Source of the DNA: Paulownia fortunei
Taxonomy: Eukaryota; Streptophyta; Magnoliopsida; Lamiales; Paulowniaceae
DNA: 64,000 nucleotides
Reading direction: 5' to 3'
Assembly: GCA_019321725.1 (NCBI GenBank)
Contig: CM033121.1
Span: 6,386,001-6,450,000 of the forward strand
The notes under the pieces are model-generated. The model did no database searches and was not told where the DNA came from. It worked only from the letters and a program-made list of their open reading frames with translations. A program made the position numbers and the translations under genes. This document shows positions 15,421 through 27,881 of this stretch, piece after piece (within the stretch, counting starts at the first letter, position 1; each line of letters starts with the position of its first letter).

Positions 15421-18400
15421 AATTTTACCTATTTTCTTAATTTTTCTCTAACCTACTGTATTTATATAAAATTAAAATAAAATTATTATATTCTATTAAA
15501 AAAACCACTAGATTTTGCTTTTAGTGGTTTTTGTAAGCAGTTTGGCACTATCACGAGGCTTAGAATTGCAAGGAATATTGATGGGTATTACACCTATTTT
15601 TATCATTTTGCCCTTCTCAATGGACTTATTTACTTAATTGGACAAAGGTTTTTTAAATGATTCCCTGCCTTACCCGAACTGCATACACAAATAATTGATT
15701 CAAGGTTTTTCTATATTATCAAGTTTAGTTCTAAACCAATAGAATAATACATGCAATACAATAATTAAAGAATATTAACATAGAGTTTAATATATTTCAT
15801 TTACCCAAATAAAGGAAAATAAATAATTTGTTCAACTCGCAAACATTACACTATGACCACTATTATATTTCATGGTTGGAAGGTAGTTTAAATGAAAATT
15901 TATGATCAATTAATCAATTAATATTTCAATTGTAATATTAAAATTAATTCCTAAATCAGCAATCCTCAAAGAACCCAAATAAATCATATGCAAATTTGAG
16001 AGCTCAAAAGCAAAACATATGGGAGTAGTTGCGTGTCATCTCATTTTTTAGATATGTCATCGCTAAAAAAAGAAGATAAAGTTATTTTTAAGAATGAATA
16101 ATGGTTTTTGATAGTGTATTTATAAAATTATAATGATTATAGTTAATATAATTTTTTTAAATGTGTTTGAATGTGGATATAACTTATAAGAATTATATGT
16201 GGATAAAAATTAAAAATATATTTATTATAATTAATGTTATATTTTTTTTATATAAAGATGTTTAGACGTGAATATATTTTTAAGACGTCAATATCTCATA
16301 ATTCCGCAAAACACCTTCACTGGATTATCGCTCAGTAAAATCTAAATAATAATAATATTGGCAAAATAAGTAAAGGTATCGCAATCAAAATCCTAAGAAA
16401 TCGCAAGTTTTTCTCAATAAGCAAAATCGCATTGCAATAATTAGTACATTGTAAAGAAAATATTTCTCTGGTCGGTTGATTGGTAGTGTGAATATTATTT
16501 GGTTTTTATCCCAATTTCACCTTGACGCCCCCAAGCACTAAACTAATGTTTTTTTTTTCTTTTAATAATTCTAATTCAACTCAACATATTAATATCTTAT
16601 TATAATAGCAATACTATGACCCACAACCTTAACTAAGTAAGGTGGGAACAAATTTATTATTTTAGCTTCCTTTTTTTTGGATTCCCAAAAATTCCCTAAT
16701 TTTGTGACTTTGTGAGAGGTAAAAAATACACACATGTACCACATGACTCAATCAAACAATATTGCATAGGAAAGTTAAATGCACATATTGCTCTCCCCCA
16801 TATGCTTTTTCTTCATTTTATTACCATTAAACACCACTTCATTTAATACTGAATCTTACCAACAATCTAGAGTTGATCTGGTCATAATTGGTGGGCCTAC
16901 AAAGATTACTATTATTAAATGCTTAATTTTTCCAAAATTTCATATTCGGATGATCTTTGATAAGTCAAGAAAAAACAAAATAGTAGGCTTATTCTACTCC
17001 CTTCTATATGTTGCTATGTAGAAAAAAAGTAGAAGTGAAAGGGGATTCAATGTCGGCTTTAGAGACTTCGTTGGTGGTCCATGTTGCTAAATATAATTTC
17101 GTCCATAAAAGCATGTATCTGTGTTTGTTGGTGACTTTCACTATAGAACACGATAAGTCTCAACTCGTTGGTAAAGTTTCACTATGATAGGAAAAGAGAT
17201 TCACAGGCTCGTACCCAATTGAGATATTTCAAAATGAAGATTAGTCTATTTTCGTATAAGTTTGAGTTCATATAAAAGACAAATTTTGCTCTCAATTAAA
17301 CTATTTTTATAATAGTTCATTTGTTCACTCGTGAGCTTTAATCTTTACATCTCAAAAGTTCTATAAGAGCCAAAAAATAAATATTAGGATGAGATTTATT
17401 TATTCTTAGAAATAATAGATAAAAAAAATAGTTTTAATTTTTTAAGAAGGTTTTCTTAAAATTTAATAATTTTATACACAAAATTTATAATAATTTAAAT
17501 TTTTTGTGGATTTGAGGGACCGCCCCTAGTTCCGTCTCTGTTCAAAATATTATCATTAACCTTCAAAAATGAATTCTTTTGTTGCTTCTAAGATTCAATA
17601 GCTTTCATTACGGGCATGAGTTCTTATTTGGTGGTCGAAGATTCTACAATTTGTGCATTATCCACTTAATATTTAGATTATGAACAAATATTTTTATTTT
17701 TTATTATTTTTGATATTTATCCACCATCCATATATTCAGTATACTCAACGACCGATATATAAGCATTTGACTCACTTATGTGAGTTTATTATCACATTAT
17801 TGACTATAATTAAATAATTATTAATAATTGTATTAAATTAATTATTAGCTGATATTGTAATATAATAATTTAATTATCACTTCTCTCAAATCTCGTGATA
17901 TATATACTCATACATATATAATTTTTTTTTCAAAAAAAAAAAACAAATGGTTTTGCACCACGTCATGTATGTAAGAACTAATAACTCTTCCCATGTTTCA
18001 TTCAATGTTTCTCTCGTCTTTTCTTCTTCCTTAAGCTATTATCTCTATTTGGCCCCCTTTTCTTTCCTTTCATTAAATGTTGTATAATTAAAAGAATATA
18101 TAAATTTCAAATAAAACATCAATTTATTACTGAATCATTATCTTAACCTTGTTCTTAAATTTATGATTAGTAACATATGCAAAAAAAGAAATTCAGTAAA
18201 TTCATGGTTGGTTTGGGTTGATTTGAGAACTGAACTCTGTTTTACACCTATGTTCAAACCAACTTGGGCTGAACCTCTATTAATATCTATATTTTATCAG
18301 TTTCAATCTTGAAATAATTCCCAGTCTTTTAGTCCACCAAAAAGCCCACATATTACAACTTCCAGCCCATGTCTAATGCTTTTAATCATCTTTTTGTTTA

Positions 18401-19998
18401 TAGAAATGGGCCTTTATAAACAGATCCATTGTTATAGTTGCACAAAAAAATTATTTAATATTTAGGGGGAATATGAGAAAATGCAATTTTTTTTCTTGTA
18501 TGTTTCTCTTTCCTAGAGAATAAGAAGAAAAATGGAAGGTAAACCTCGAGAAAAAAGAACTAAAAATAATTAAATAAATAGAATTTTTGCATTTTTCTTC
18601 TACTTGATTAATAAAAATAACCTCGTAAGAGGAAATAAACATTACCATTATTTTTTAGAGTTGTTCGGAAGATATTTATTTTTCAATTTGATATATATCT
18701 TCAATTATTATATAATCTTCTGACATCAACAAAGTCGATACTTTTAATAAATGAATTCACATTAATGAAATTTTGATCAATACCAATTCGATCCGAGCTC
18801 TTCAGAATTGGAATAAGTTCGACCAATGAAACGGTGAGTCCACCTTCAAAATTATAGAAATTTTGGGTTCGCTCTTCTAAAAATAAATAAATAAATGAAC
18901 AGTGAAGCCCATGCCTTGACTTGTATGTGAAAGAATTTTGGACCCAAAATAATTAAAAATGATATATCACCGTCACATTAGGTAATGCTTGGTAAACTGT
19001 GAGTCTAAATTTAATACGAATTATTTAGAGTCAAAATATCTAACCCACTTTTGGAAATTGAAAAAAAACATATATAGTTTTAATATTTACTTATTTCCAA
19101 ATCCCTATCTAAAACTTGAACCGAGGTTATTTCATATAAGAATTTGTACTCTTAACAAATTATTATGGAAATTATTTGCATAATTTGTTTATATCTAACT
19201 TTAGATAAGCCAAACTATTATTCAATAAAAAATATTTAGCAAATTAGATTCATGGCAGTTGGATCACATCTAATCCATCTTATTTTTCGGAATTTTCCCA
19301 ACAAAAGTATAATTTCTACGGTTCAAAAGCAAAAAACACTAATTTCGGACAAGAACCAAAACTAGAATTGTATGAAATTGTATAATTGTACTTCCTCTGG
19401 TAAATAGTTTCATTTGCTACAGTTTAAAGACAATTTTTTTCAATTTTTAATTAAGTTATTTTATTAACTATTCGATAATTATTGACATTTATCATGTTAT
19501 TTAACATTATTTAACTGGGTATATAATTTTATTATTATTTATATAAAATAATTAAGCTAATTAATCAATTATAAGTACATTAACTCGTAGAGCGCCATGT
19601 GTGAGGAGGAAGCAATATGAGTACGAATCCTCTTGGCTTTTAAGATTGAGACAAAGTCATAGGCTAATTTAGCAATATTCAAGGTTTTCAACTTTAAAAT
19701 TTCTACACGTCACTACATAATTAACATCCCACTACTCTAAATATTATATTTCAGACTTTTATAAATAATTGGTCTAATATATATAATTTTCTATAAGAAC
19801 GTTATATGTTGCGATATTAATCCATGCATCATATACTTATCGTAAATAAATTTTTATTTTATTTTATTGAGACAGTTGTTAAGAGATCGCATGAGTTGAT
19901 TATATTTATATATTAAAATTTATTGAAAAAAAACATTAAGGTAAAAAAAATTTCTTCAACTTATACAATTTTATGTTTTACTTCTAGATTTTTAACCT

Positions 19999-20052
<54 letters not shown>

Positions 20053-20900
20053 CTTAGGATTAGTATTTAGAAAGCCGTCGGGGCATGTGGAAGACTGGAG
20101 ATTAACATTGGACTGTTTTGCGTACATCCAAAGACACGTATTCTTTAAGTGAATTAGTTCTGCTTGTAAAGTCCAAGACCACTGCTGACATGTTTCACTG
20201 TTTTGCCGGCCCATCCTTATCTTTTTATGTTATGTCGGTTGTATCCCTCTCACTTAATTGATTTAATAATCTTTTTAGGCATCTTGAATTATTCTTCATG
20301 ACTAAATAAATTAGGAGCACATAAACTAAATTGTAATGTTTCAAATCAATTTTTTTTGTCAATGTAGAGGTTATATTATTCAAAAGTTAAACTTCTTTAA
20401 GGTACCTGGTAAGATACTTTTTTAAATATATTTCACAGTTACGTGCTCTAATTTCTTAGCTAGAAGTCCAAGCCGTATTCGCTGAATCTGTTTTCTGTAG
20501 TATCCTAAAAATAATTAAAATAAAAAATAAATATAATTTTACTTACCAAATATAATATATTTATTCATTGAAAGACACACAAAAAAGGAATAATATTCAT
20601 TAGTATGAAAATTTAATTATATATTATTTACTAAATAACAATTGTTTTAAATGCATTCATTGAAAATCTTCTAAATTACAACTCGGAATTTACAAAATTC
20701 AATAGTCAATTCCCAAGCTTTATAAAGAAGCTATATGGAATATCACTCGATACATTGATCTTTAGAATCATGATACTTGGTAAAAATTATATCTAATCAC
20801 TTAATTAAAAAAAAATGAAAAAAATAAGCAAATTTCCACATAATTTATTAAGACGTGAATAAATCGATATGACAAAAAATCTTCGCAATTTTGAAAATTA
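15421..20900. other. Intergenic, AT-rich, no gene seen
   Basis: About 5.5 kb without recognisable coding exons. It includes a perfect TA microsatellite of about 48 bases at 20001-20048. At about 19588-19640 a short stretch has a box B-like word (GTACGAATCC), possibly a SINE fragment. Short open frames here (for example 16779-17021) have AT-driven composition and no family features. Confidence 0.55.
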
Positions 20901-21810
20901 CCATCTCTAACACACTGCATCAAATTTAGTATAAGTTTTACATCAAATTTGGTGTTTTGGTATAATTTAATTTAAATCATCTTCAACCCACTATATCAAA
21001 TTTTACACCAAATGAATATTTTATTCTTATTTTTCTTATTTTTCAATTATTACCTATTTATTTATTTATAAAATTATTTAATTAATTATATTTTATTACT
21101 ACTAATTCTACTAAATAGAAAATTACATATAAATCATATTATAATTATTAATTATATTACAAAAACAACATTAAAATTAATATCGCAATAAAGAAAAATA
21201 CTACATTGCATAAAGAAAAATATTACATTATAATTAATATTACAATAAAGAAAAATACTACATTGCATAAAGAAAAATATTACATTATAATTAATATCAC
21301 AATAAAGAAAAATACTATATTACAATTAATATCACAATAAAAAAATAATTTACCAGACTATTAAATTATTATCTTTAGTTTTATGTACTATTTTATTTTT
21401 TAAATTTTAGTTTTCAATATTTACGATGTATTTTTCTTTTAAATTTGATGTCAGTAATGTTATTTTAATGTAATTATTTATTATTGTTAGTTATTATAAT
21501 TTAGTAAATATTAATTATTTGTTAATTATTATAATTAATTATAACAAATGTTATTGTAAAATAATAACAAAATTAAAATTTTATAAATAAAATTAATTAA
21601 ATATATAATATATGATACAAATAAAATTAAAATTTAGAGTAAAATAATTTTTAGGGTAAATTGGGAATATAAACATTATACCAAATTCGGTATAATAAAT
21701 AGTATTACACTAAATTACATCAAATTTAGTATAACATTTGATACTCTATTAGAGATGAAATTACAATAAATTTAATATTTTATTGTGAAATTTAGTGCCT
21801 CATTGAATGC
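20900..21810. mobile_element. AT-rich TIR-like element with internal tandem repeat
   Basis: Near the left end, CATCAAATTTAGTATAA and CATCAAATTTGGTGTT are repeated; near the right end, TACATCAAATTTAGTATAA recurs with GAGATGAAATT and GAATGCTCTAAC beyond it. The family shares words with 4831-7278. The likely class is a non-autonomous PIF/Harbinger-like element, perhaps nested. I could not fix the exact ends or a target-site duplication. Confidence 0.4.
21186..21345. repeat. 57-bp tandem repeat, about 2.7 copies
   Basis: The unit beginning CAATAAAGAAAAATACTACA starts at 21186, 21243 and 21300 (the last with an altered base near its end), so the period is 57. Within a unit, AAAGAAAAATA(C/T)TACAT is itself repeated. 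It lies inside the AT-rich element above. Confidence 0.8.
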
Positions 21811-22167
21811 TCTAACAAAGAATCACAACATTCAAATCAACAATAACACCATCATATTTAAAGAAAAAAAATTATACTTCCCACTAATTGATCTCAATTA
21901 CTAAACTAGATTAATGCCCAATAATTACGTAAATCCCTCTAAAATTAACTCCCTCAAAGGCCGGACACATTAGTCAATCCAGTAAAAGATCAGGGGTATT
22001 TTCGTCCCAACAACTTCAGTCCTCCTTTATGTTTTTCAGTTGGTCTGAGAATACAAAGAGCAAACACACAAACAAAACGACGACGCAACACTCTCCCTAA
22101 CTGACCGCATTGGATTATAACTGGAGAGAGAGGACGGGACAAGTAATTTAATTCTTTTGCAGTAGAA

Positions 22168-23875
22168 ATGAGTCCGGAGAGAATTCAAGGCGGATGCGTT
22201 ACGGTTCGTACGATTACGCAGTCATCGTCTTTCTCGAATTGCAATCATTCTCACTCTATGCATTCAGGTGTCATACTTTGATGAGCTTTATTAGAAAAAG
22301 TACGATACGTGGAATACGTGCGCGCTTGTTTTATAATCTGTGATTTCTTTTTTCTTTTTTTGGATTGATTTGAAATAGTTGTTGGTTAATATTTGTGTTA
22401 TTTATTTATTTTGCTCTCTGTCAAGTAATGTTGCTTTTTCGCATATTTGTTGAAGGCTACATGTTCTGTCTGATATCTAAAGCCTTTTTTTTTAATTGTT
22501 TTTATTGAGTCTGCATTGTTGTTAGTCTCTTCAATAAGTTTCTGTGAGTGCGTGCTTTGTGTTTTTTTTTCTTTTTGAATTTGTGTGTTATTGTTAGTTT
22601 TTCAATTTAAGACATCATCTTTGCAAATTTTGATTGGTTTATTTCCATGTTATCATATCGTAATGTTGCAGTGGATTTTTTTTTAAGATTTATAACCTCT
22701 GCCTTTTGTAAAATGCTGATTGAAAATTGATTTAAATTTGGAATTGTGAAAAAAGTTTGAATTTGATTATATTATCCGTGCCTTGAATTATGAAAAATAT
22801 TATAAAAGATTGGAATTTTGTTTGCATTTATTATAGTACTTACATTGGCTACTCAAAGATTGGATTTGATTCCTGTCTTGCATTTCAATATCAATTATCC
22901 TAGCATAGCAAATAAGCAGTGAGAAAAGAAGCTGAATTTCTATCATAGTAATTCATCTTTTGCTCAAACAGACAGGAACTAAAGAATGTAGGAAATTTAC
23001 TCGTAATTCTATAAAAGACATGGTGAAAAAGGAAAAACAAAAAGGAGAATATTTGTTTTTGGATTTTAAACAAGGTCAACCTTTTTATACTATAGCATCA
23101 GACAGCAACTTTATAATAATTTTGTACACATTTATGATCAAAAAAGTGATTATGTAAGTAGGGAATCTCACCTATGTGCTACATTGAGATATAATACTGT
23201 GTCAGACACATTAAAAGGAACAAGTAAATAGTGAATCTCATGTAGCTTGCCGCAAAATCTAATTTGCTACATCAGGATACAATACTGCTTCATACACTGT
23301 GCATCTGGTTGAACCATGAAGCACCTGTACAGTTATTATTTTGACTAGATCTTTATCATCTCTGGAAATTCATGCCGGTGTTCTTCAACTACCTTTTTAC
23401 TCAAAATATCTATGTTATCAATAGAGCAATTTAATTACTAAATGAAAGTAGTATAAGTTGTAGCCATTCATCGGCATTCTTGATGAAGGGCAGAAGACTA
23501 TTTGCTTTGGCTGCAGATGACTCAACATGTGTTACACCAGTGTGGAAGGGAAAGGGACTCACTTGTGTTTGCTTTAAGCCCAAGGGAAGCCATGCACGGG
23601 TTTGCATCAATTTAACCCCACTACAGGCAAGTCCACTAGTATCATTATTTTCTGAATCTGTCATTATATTTAACACATTATTGATTTTATCAAGAGCTAA
23701 TACATTTGAAACATTTAGCATGTATTTAAGTCATACACCACTCACCTCTTCGGAAAACCACTGATCATTCTCCGCAACGAAGTCCATCCAAAAGTCCGTG
23801 CAAAGGCGTGTAACATATTTCTCCTGGATTCAAGTATATTAATGACTCCTAGCTATCCACATAAAATAAAAGAAG

Positions 23876-23914
<39 letters not shown>

Positions 23915-26677
23915 GCTCAAGGGATCTTATCATGTAGTTTGTTTTTTGACGATTTGTCCCCATGAGAAAATGGAATATTGAATTTGTCCAATGTGGAAGA
24001 AAAATCAATCAATCTATTTTTTTGTTCTTTCATTTTTTATCATCAGACAGTGGCACTGAAACATTTATGTGGTCTTTTCAATTTACACTCAATCATAATG
24101 ACCTTTCAACTGATTCATGTGATAATCACATTAAGTTACCTGTCGCATAGAATTTTTTTCTTTTATTTGCTTACTTTATCCTGTTCAGATTATTACATTT
24201 GTTTACTGCCTTCAAATGGACAGGAAGAGAGGCTAAAAAGGTTAAGACACAGAACTAAAGTTTACTTTGATGCATCCAGGCCAGAACATCAGGTGTGATT
24301 GCAGTCTGGAAAGCATGTGTTATTGCCTCCCTTAATCTTGTAAAACATGCAAGTCTTTTGTTTCACACTTATCACAGTGTGTTTTTATGCATGTGACCGG
24401 CTTGAATCTGAACTCACTGGAGGAAAAATTACTAATCTTTTGCTTTTCCTTCTCTTTACTCTGCTTCTTGAAGTCTCTGTTCATCTATGTACAAAATTTT
24501 AAATGCAGGAAGCTTTGAAGGCCTTGTGGTCTGCTACATACCCTGGCCAGGAGCTAGAAAGTTTGGTATCTGATCAATGGAAAGAAATGGGATGGCAGGG
24601 TAAAGATCCATCTACAGACTTCAGGTTTTTGTTTCTTCCTCGTAATCTGTATCAGTTATCACCTTATACTCCCTCCATCCCACAAAAATGTCTAGTTTGA
24701 CTTTTTCCCAAAAAATAAGAAAAATCAACATATATGCTTTTCTACTAAAGTAGCCCTTCTTTTTAAAAAGTTGGTAATTGTACAAATCTATAAAAAAAAT
24801 TAATGAAGATGCTGAAACTTTCCATTGATAATGTTGTAGTATAGCTGTAAATCTTTTTAGTTGCATAAAAATAATTGTGAAAGCGTAGTTACGGGACTTA
24901 AGTCGTCACTTACCATAGCTAAACTACTTAAATCATGGAATACACAAATCAGATATCCTAATTAATCAGTGTTAAGGAGGGGCATAATAGACAATCAAAC
25001 CATTTATTTGTTGATTTTTGGAAATGAAACAAGAATATTTGGACAAACCAAAATAGAAATCAAGACATCTTTTGCGGGATAGAGAGAGTACTGTTTTGCT
25101 GCTTATTCTGCCTCTGCTCTCATGATTCCTTTTTCACTTTTTTTGCTTATGTTTTCTGGTAAGCAGAGGAGCTGGGTTCATTTCTTTGGAGAACTTACTG
25201 TTTTTTGCCAAGATTTTTTCGGTAATATCCTTCTCTCTTGTTCCATTGAGAAATTGATGTTGTCCCTATGATTTATAGGATGGCCTTCTATCCTTCACTA
25301 CTACTTTACCCTCATTTGTGAAGTGGGGTGGGTGTTCCACATTGGCTTCGGATATATCTTGTTGAAGTTGTTGTCACTGATAATTAAGTAATTTTTTTTT
25401 TGGTTGGAAAATTTGAAATGTTGGTCCTTAGCAATTTCATATATTAATGCCTATTATATTTCTGATTTTTCAAGAAATTTCATAAGAATTTTTTTTTATG
25501 CCACAGACATCTTTTCAAAGTCTTTTGAGGAAGCAAGCAGGAAAAAGAGCTGTTTGGGAATATCCATTTGCTGTTGCTGGTGTAAATATTACATTTATGA
25601 TCATTCAGATGCTTGATCTAGATGCCAGTAAGGGGAATGATACATTCTATACGGATTTCTCATATTTTAACCTTTTCAAAAATGAATGTTCAGTTGAATG
25701 CACTTAACCTCTAGGCGGCTAATGTGAGCTTGACTATGTGCAGCAAAACCTAGAACATTCAATGGAACAGTTTTTCTACAAATGTTGTCAGGTAAAGCCA
25801 TTATATTTTTTGTATGATCAAGAAGAGTTGAGAATGAAAATTTTTGTTCTGTACTTCCACGGGATAACTTTTACTTTTTGCTAGTGAAGACATTATAGAA
25901 GGTTGGCAGTAAGCTTTGGATTTCTGATTGGGTATGTGGAGCAAACATTGTCAGGTTAATTAATCACATCTAAAATCTGATTTAGTTGTTGACTTGTCAT
26001 ACGATCTTACAGGGCCAGAATGAAAATTTTGGTTCTGCACTCTGGTGTACAACTCTCAATGTTTATAAGCAAGATATACTCCTATTATTGAAGTTTTGAG
26101 TAAAGCTTATCCTTGAGGTCCTTATCCTTACTTGACCATCAGGGATTATTTTAGTACCTGGAGGCTGGAATTGTCTCTCTAACTTCATATCTTTTTTATC
26201 TGCATGTACACTCAAGGAATTTCTCTATGCATTCAAAACTGAAAGTCTTGATGCTTTTGCAGTAAATGAATGGGCTTTCGATATTCTCTACTGTGTGGCC
26301 TTCATGGTTATGGACAAACTGTGGCTGGAGAAAAATGCTACATACATGGAGTTCAATGTAAGCAACCTGTTTGTGTAAAATGACTGCCATTTTATAATAG
26401 TTTAAGTCTGGTTAGATGATGAATCTATCTCTCCCTTCATTGAATTTCTGCTTTCTTTCTGTCTCATTAACTCGAGTTTGTGCATTGCTTCATTTTGGAA
26501 ACTTCTGAATACTTTGGATATTTACTCATTGAATAAAAAACCTGAAATCGATATTCCTCCCCTACATGTACTTAACAGGATATTTTGAAGTCCACACGGT
26601 CTCAGCTGGAGAAGGAATTTCTATTGGTTGATGTATTACGGATTGAGGACATGCCTTCGTATAGCCTTCTGTCTTGA
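22168..26677 (+). CDS. ELMO domain-containing protein (plant ELMOD family), nine exons
   Basis: Exons: 22168-22267, 23517-23626, 24224-24292, 24509-24624, 25167-25221, 25507-25627, 25744-25791, 26263-26357, 26579-26677; 270 residues. The ELMO/CED-12 domain spans about 90-266. In animals, ELMOD proteins are GTPase-activating proteins for Arf/Arl GTPases. In plants, family members have been linked to pollen aperture patterning. The core MGWQGKDPSTDFRGAGF is intact, with Arg132 in the place of the proposed GAP arginine. VWEYPFAVAGVNITFM and AFDILYCVAFMVMD are further family blocks. The N-terminal 70 residues are typical plant extension. The second exon starts at 23517, not at the ATG at 23483, because only that acceptor keeps the frame from exon 1. 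Intron 2 begins with GC (CAG|GCAAGT). A Stowaway-type MITE sits in intron 4. The Arf-GAP role is inferred from the family. Confidence 0.92.
23881..23911. repeat. CT microsatellite in intron 2 of the ELMO gene
   Basis: A run of about 15 CT units inside the intron. Likely polymorphic. Confidence 0.9.
24667..25090. mobile_element. Stowaway-type (Tc1/Mariner) MITE in intron 4 of the ELMO gene
   Basis: The left end reads TACTCCCTCCATCCCACAAA. The reverse complement of the right end reads TACTCTCTCTATCCCGCAAA; the match continues for about 30 bases. Flanking TA is the expected target site. The CTCCCTCC(G/A)TCCC terminus is characteristic of plant Stowaway/Mariner elements. No coding capacity. Confidence 0.85.
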
Positions 26678-27285
26678 TGATATCTGACCTTCAACATTGG
26701 TGACACAGCAGAATTTTGAGATTTTAATCTATTTAGGTAGTTTCACTTTTGTGTTGCTTTGCATTTTCTTTTCTTTATTGAAAATGCAGCGTCAAGAACA
26801 TTGCTATCTCTCACATTGAAACTAACTAGCCACGCTAATTTCAGCTTTATTTTTGTTTGTTAAATAGTGTAAATAGCCTCTGGGCGTGAACAATTTATTG
26901 AGTTAAACAACCGAAAATGAACTTTTCTGTGGATCTGTTCAATCACTGTGTACGATATATTTATAGCTGAACGTAAAATACGTACAATTGAACTCAATTG
27001 CAGTTTGTACGATATATTTATAGCTGAACGTAAAAGTCGTATATTTGTGTAGATTGAACTCAATTGCAGTTTGCTCATCAATACGGAAAATCCAAAGTTT
27101 CCAATGGTAGAAAAAGATTAAGTGGCAAAATGCCTAACAAAGTCAAAGGAAGCTTCATGGCATTGATCAATTTTGATGCAGCCCACAGCAATATTCAAAC
27201 CAGAGTCGTGGAATGAATTCATCCATGCATCTGGCTTTCATTACAAGCGAGGTTTGCGCTGTCAGTGTTGGCATAGCCAAGTTGA

Positions 27286-27333
<48 letters not shown>

Positions 27334-27881
27334 TTTATTTATGAATGAATGAATCGATAATATATCATTGTATTATAATATCAATCAATAACCAGTACAA
27401 TCAGTACTTCCTACAAAATATCTAAACAAATACGAGTATATTACTTAAAACCCAAGACTTCATTTGTGGAGTCTTTGGGTTTCAATTGATCCTATCTTAA
27501 AGCTCATCACATGATGGGGTTGACTTGTGAAAAAATTCTCTGAAGTTTCCTTCTGAATTAGGGTTCCCCAATTTGACTCTTATCATTATTTCTTATTTTC
27601 CAGCAGAGTTCCGTAAAGAATCAAATCTCCGAGTTTAATCGTGGACCCTGATTTCACTATCATTAAAATTTTGCCACTAACAAACCAAACCAGGCAAAAT
27701 AGAATGACCATGACAATCTGCAATAGCATTAATGCTGCGATGATCTTGTACTATGGTAGAGCTACTTTGACCAAAATTCAGTTTGCCTCATAAAGCAATG
27801 TTCATCTTTCTTAAAGTCAACTGTAATGTAGCTATACATACATAACACCATCCCCCACCCAAAACACCACACACACACACA
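26678..27881. other. ELMO 3' flank and DUF642 promoter region
   Basis: It holds the 57-66 bp tandem duplication at 26950-27072 and an (ATT)n run followed by (ATTT)n and GAAT units at about 27286-27352. Just before the DUF642 start there is a CCCCCACCC block and an (AC)n leader at 27868-27880. A TATACATA word lies near 27833. I found no gene between. Confidence 0.6.
26950..27072. repeat. Two-copy tandem repeat behind the ELMO gene
   Basis: GTACGATATATTTATAGCTG followed by AACGTAAAA and, at the end, TTGAACTCAATTGCAGTTT occurs at 26950-27006 and again at 27007-27072. The second copy has a small internal expansion. Confidence 0.85.

Noticed and set aside
23464..23516. ELMO exon 2 starting upstream, with the ATG at 23483
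   Set aside because: Acceptors upstream of 23516 do not keep the frame from exon 1; TTTGGCTGCAG at 23516 does, and the result matches the family N-terminus.
26215..26262. Extension of ELMO exon 8 to the left (EFLYAFKTESLDAF reading)
   Set aside because: No AG gives the needed phase there; the acceptor at 26262 restores the conserved AFDILYCVAF block with proper spacing.
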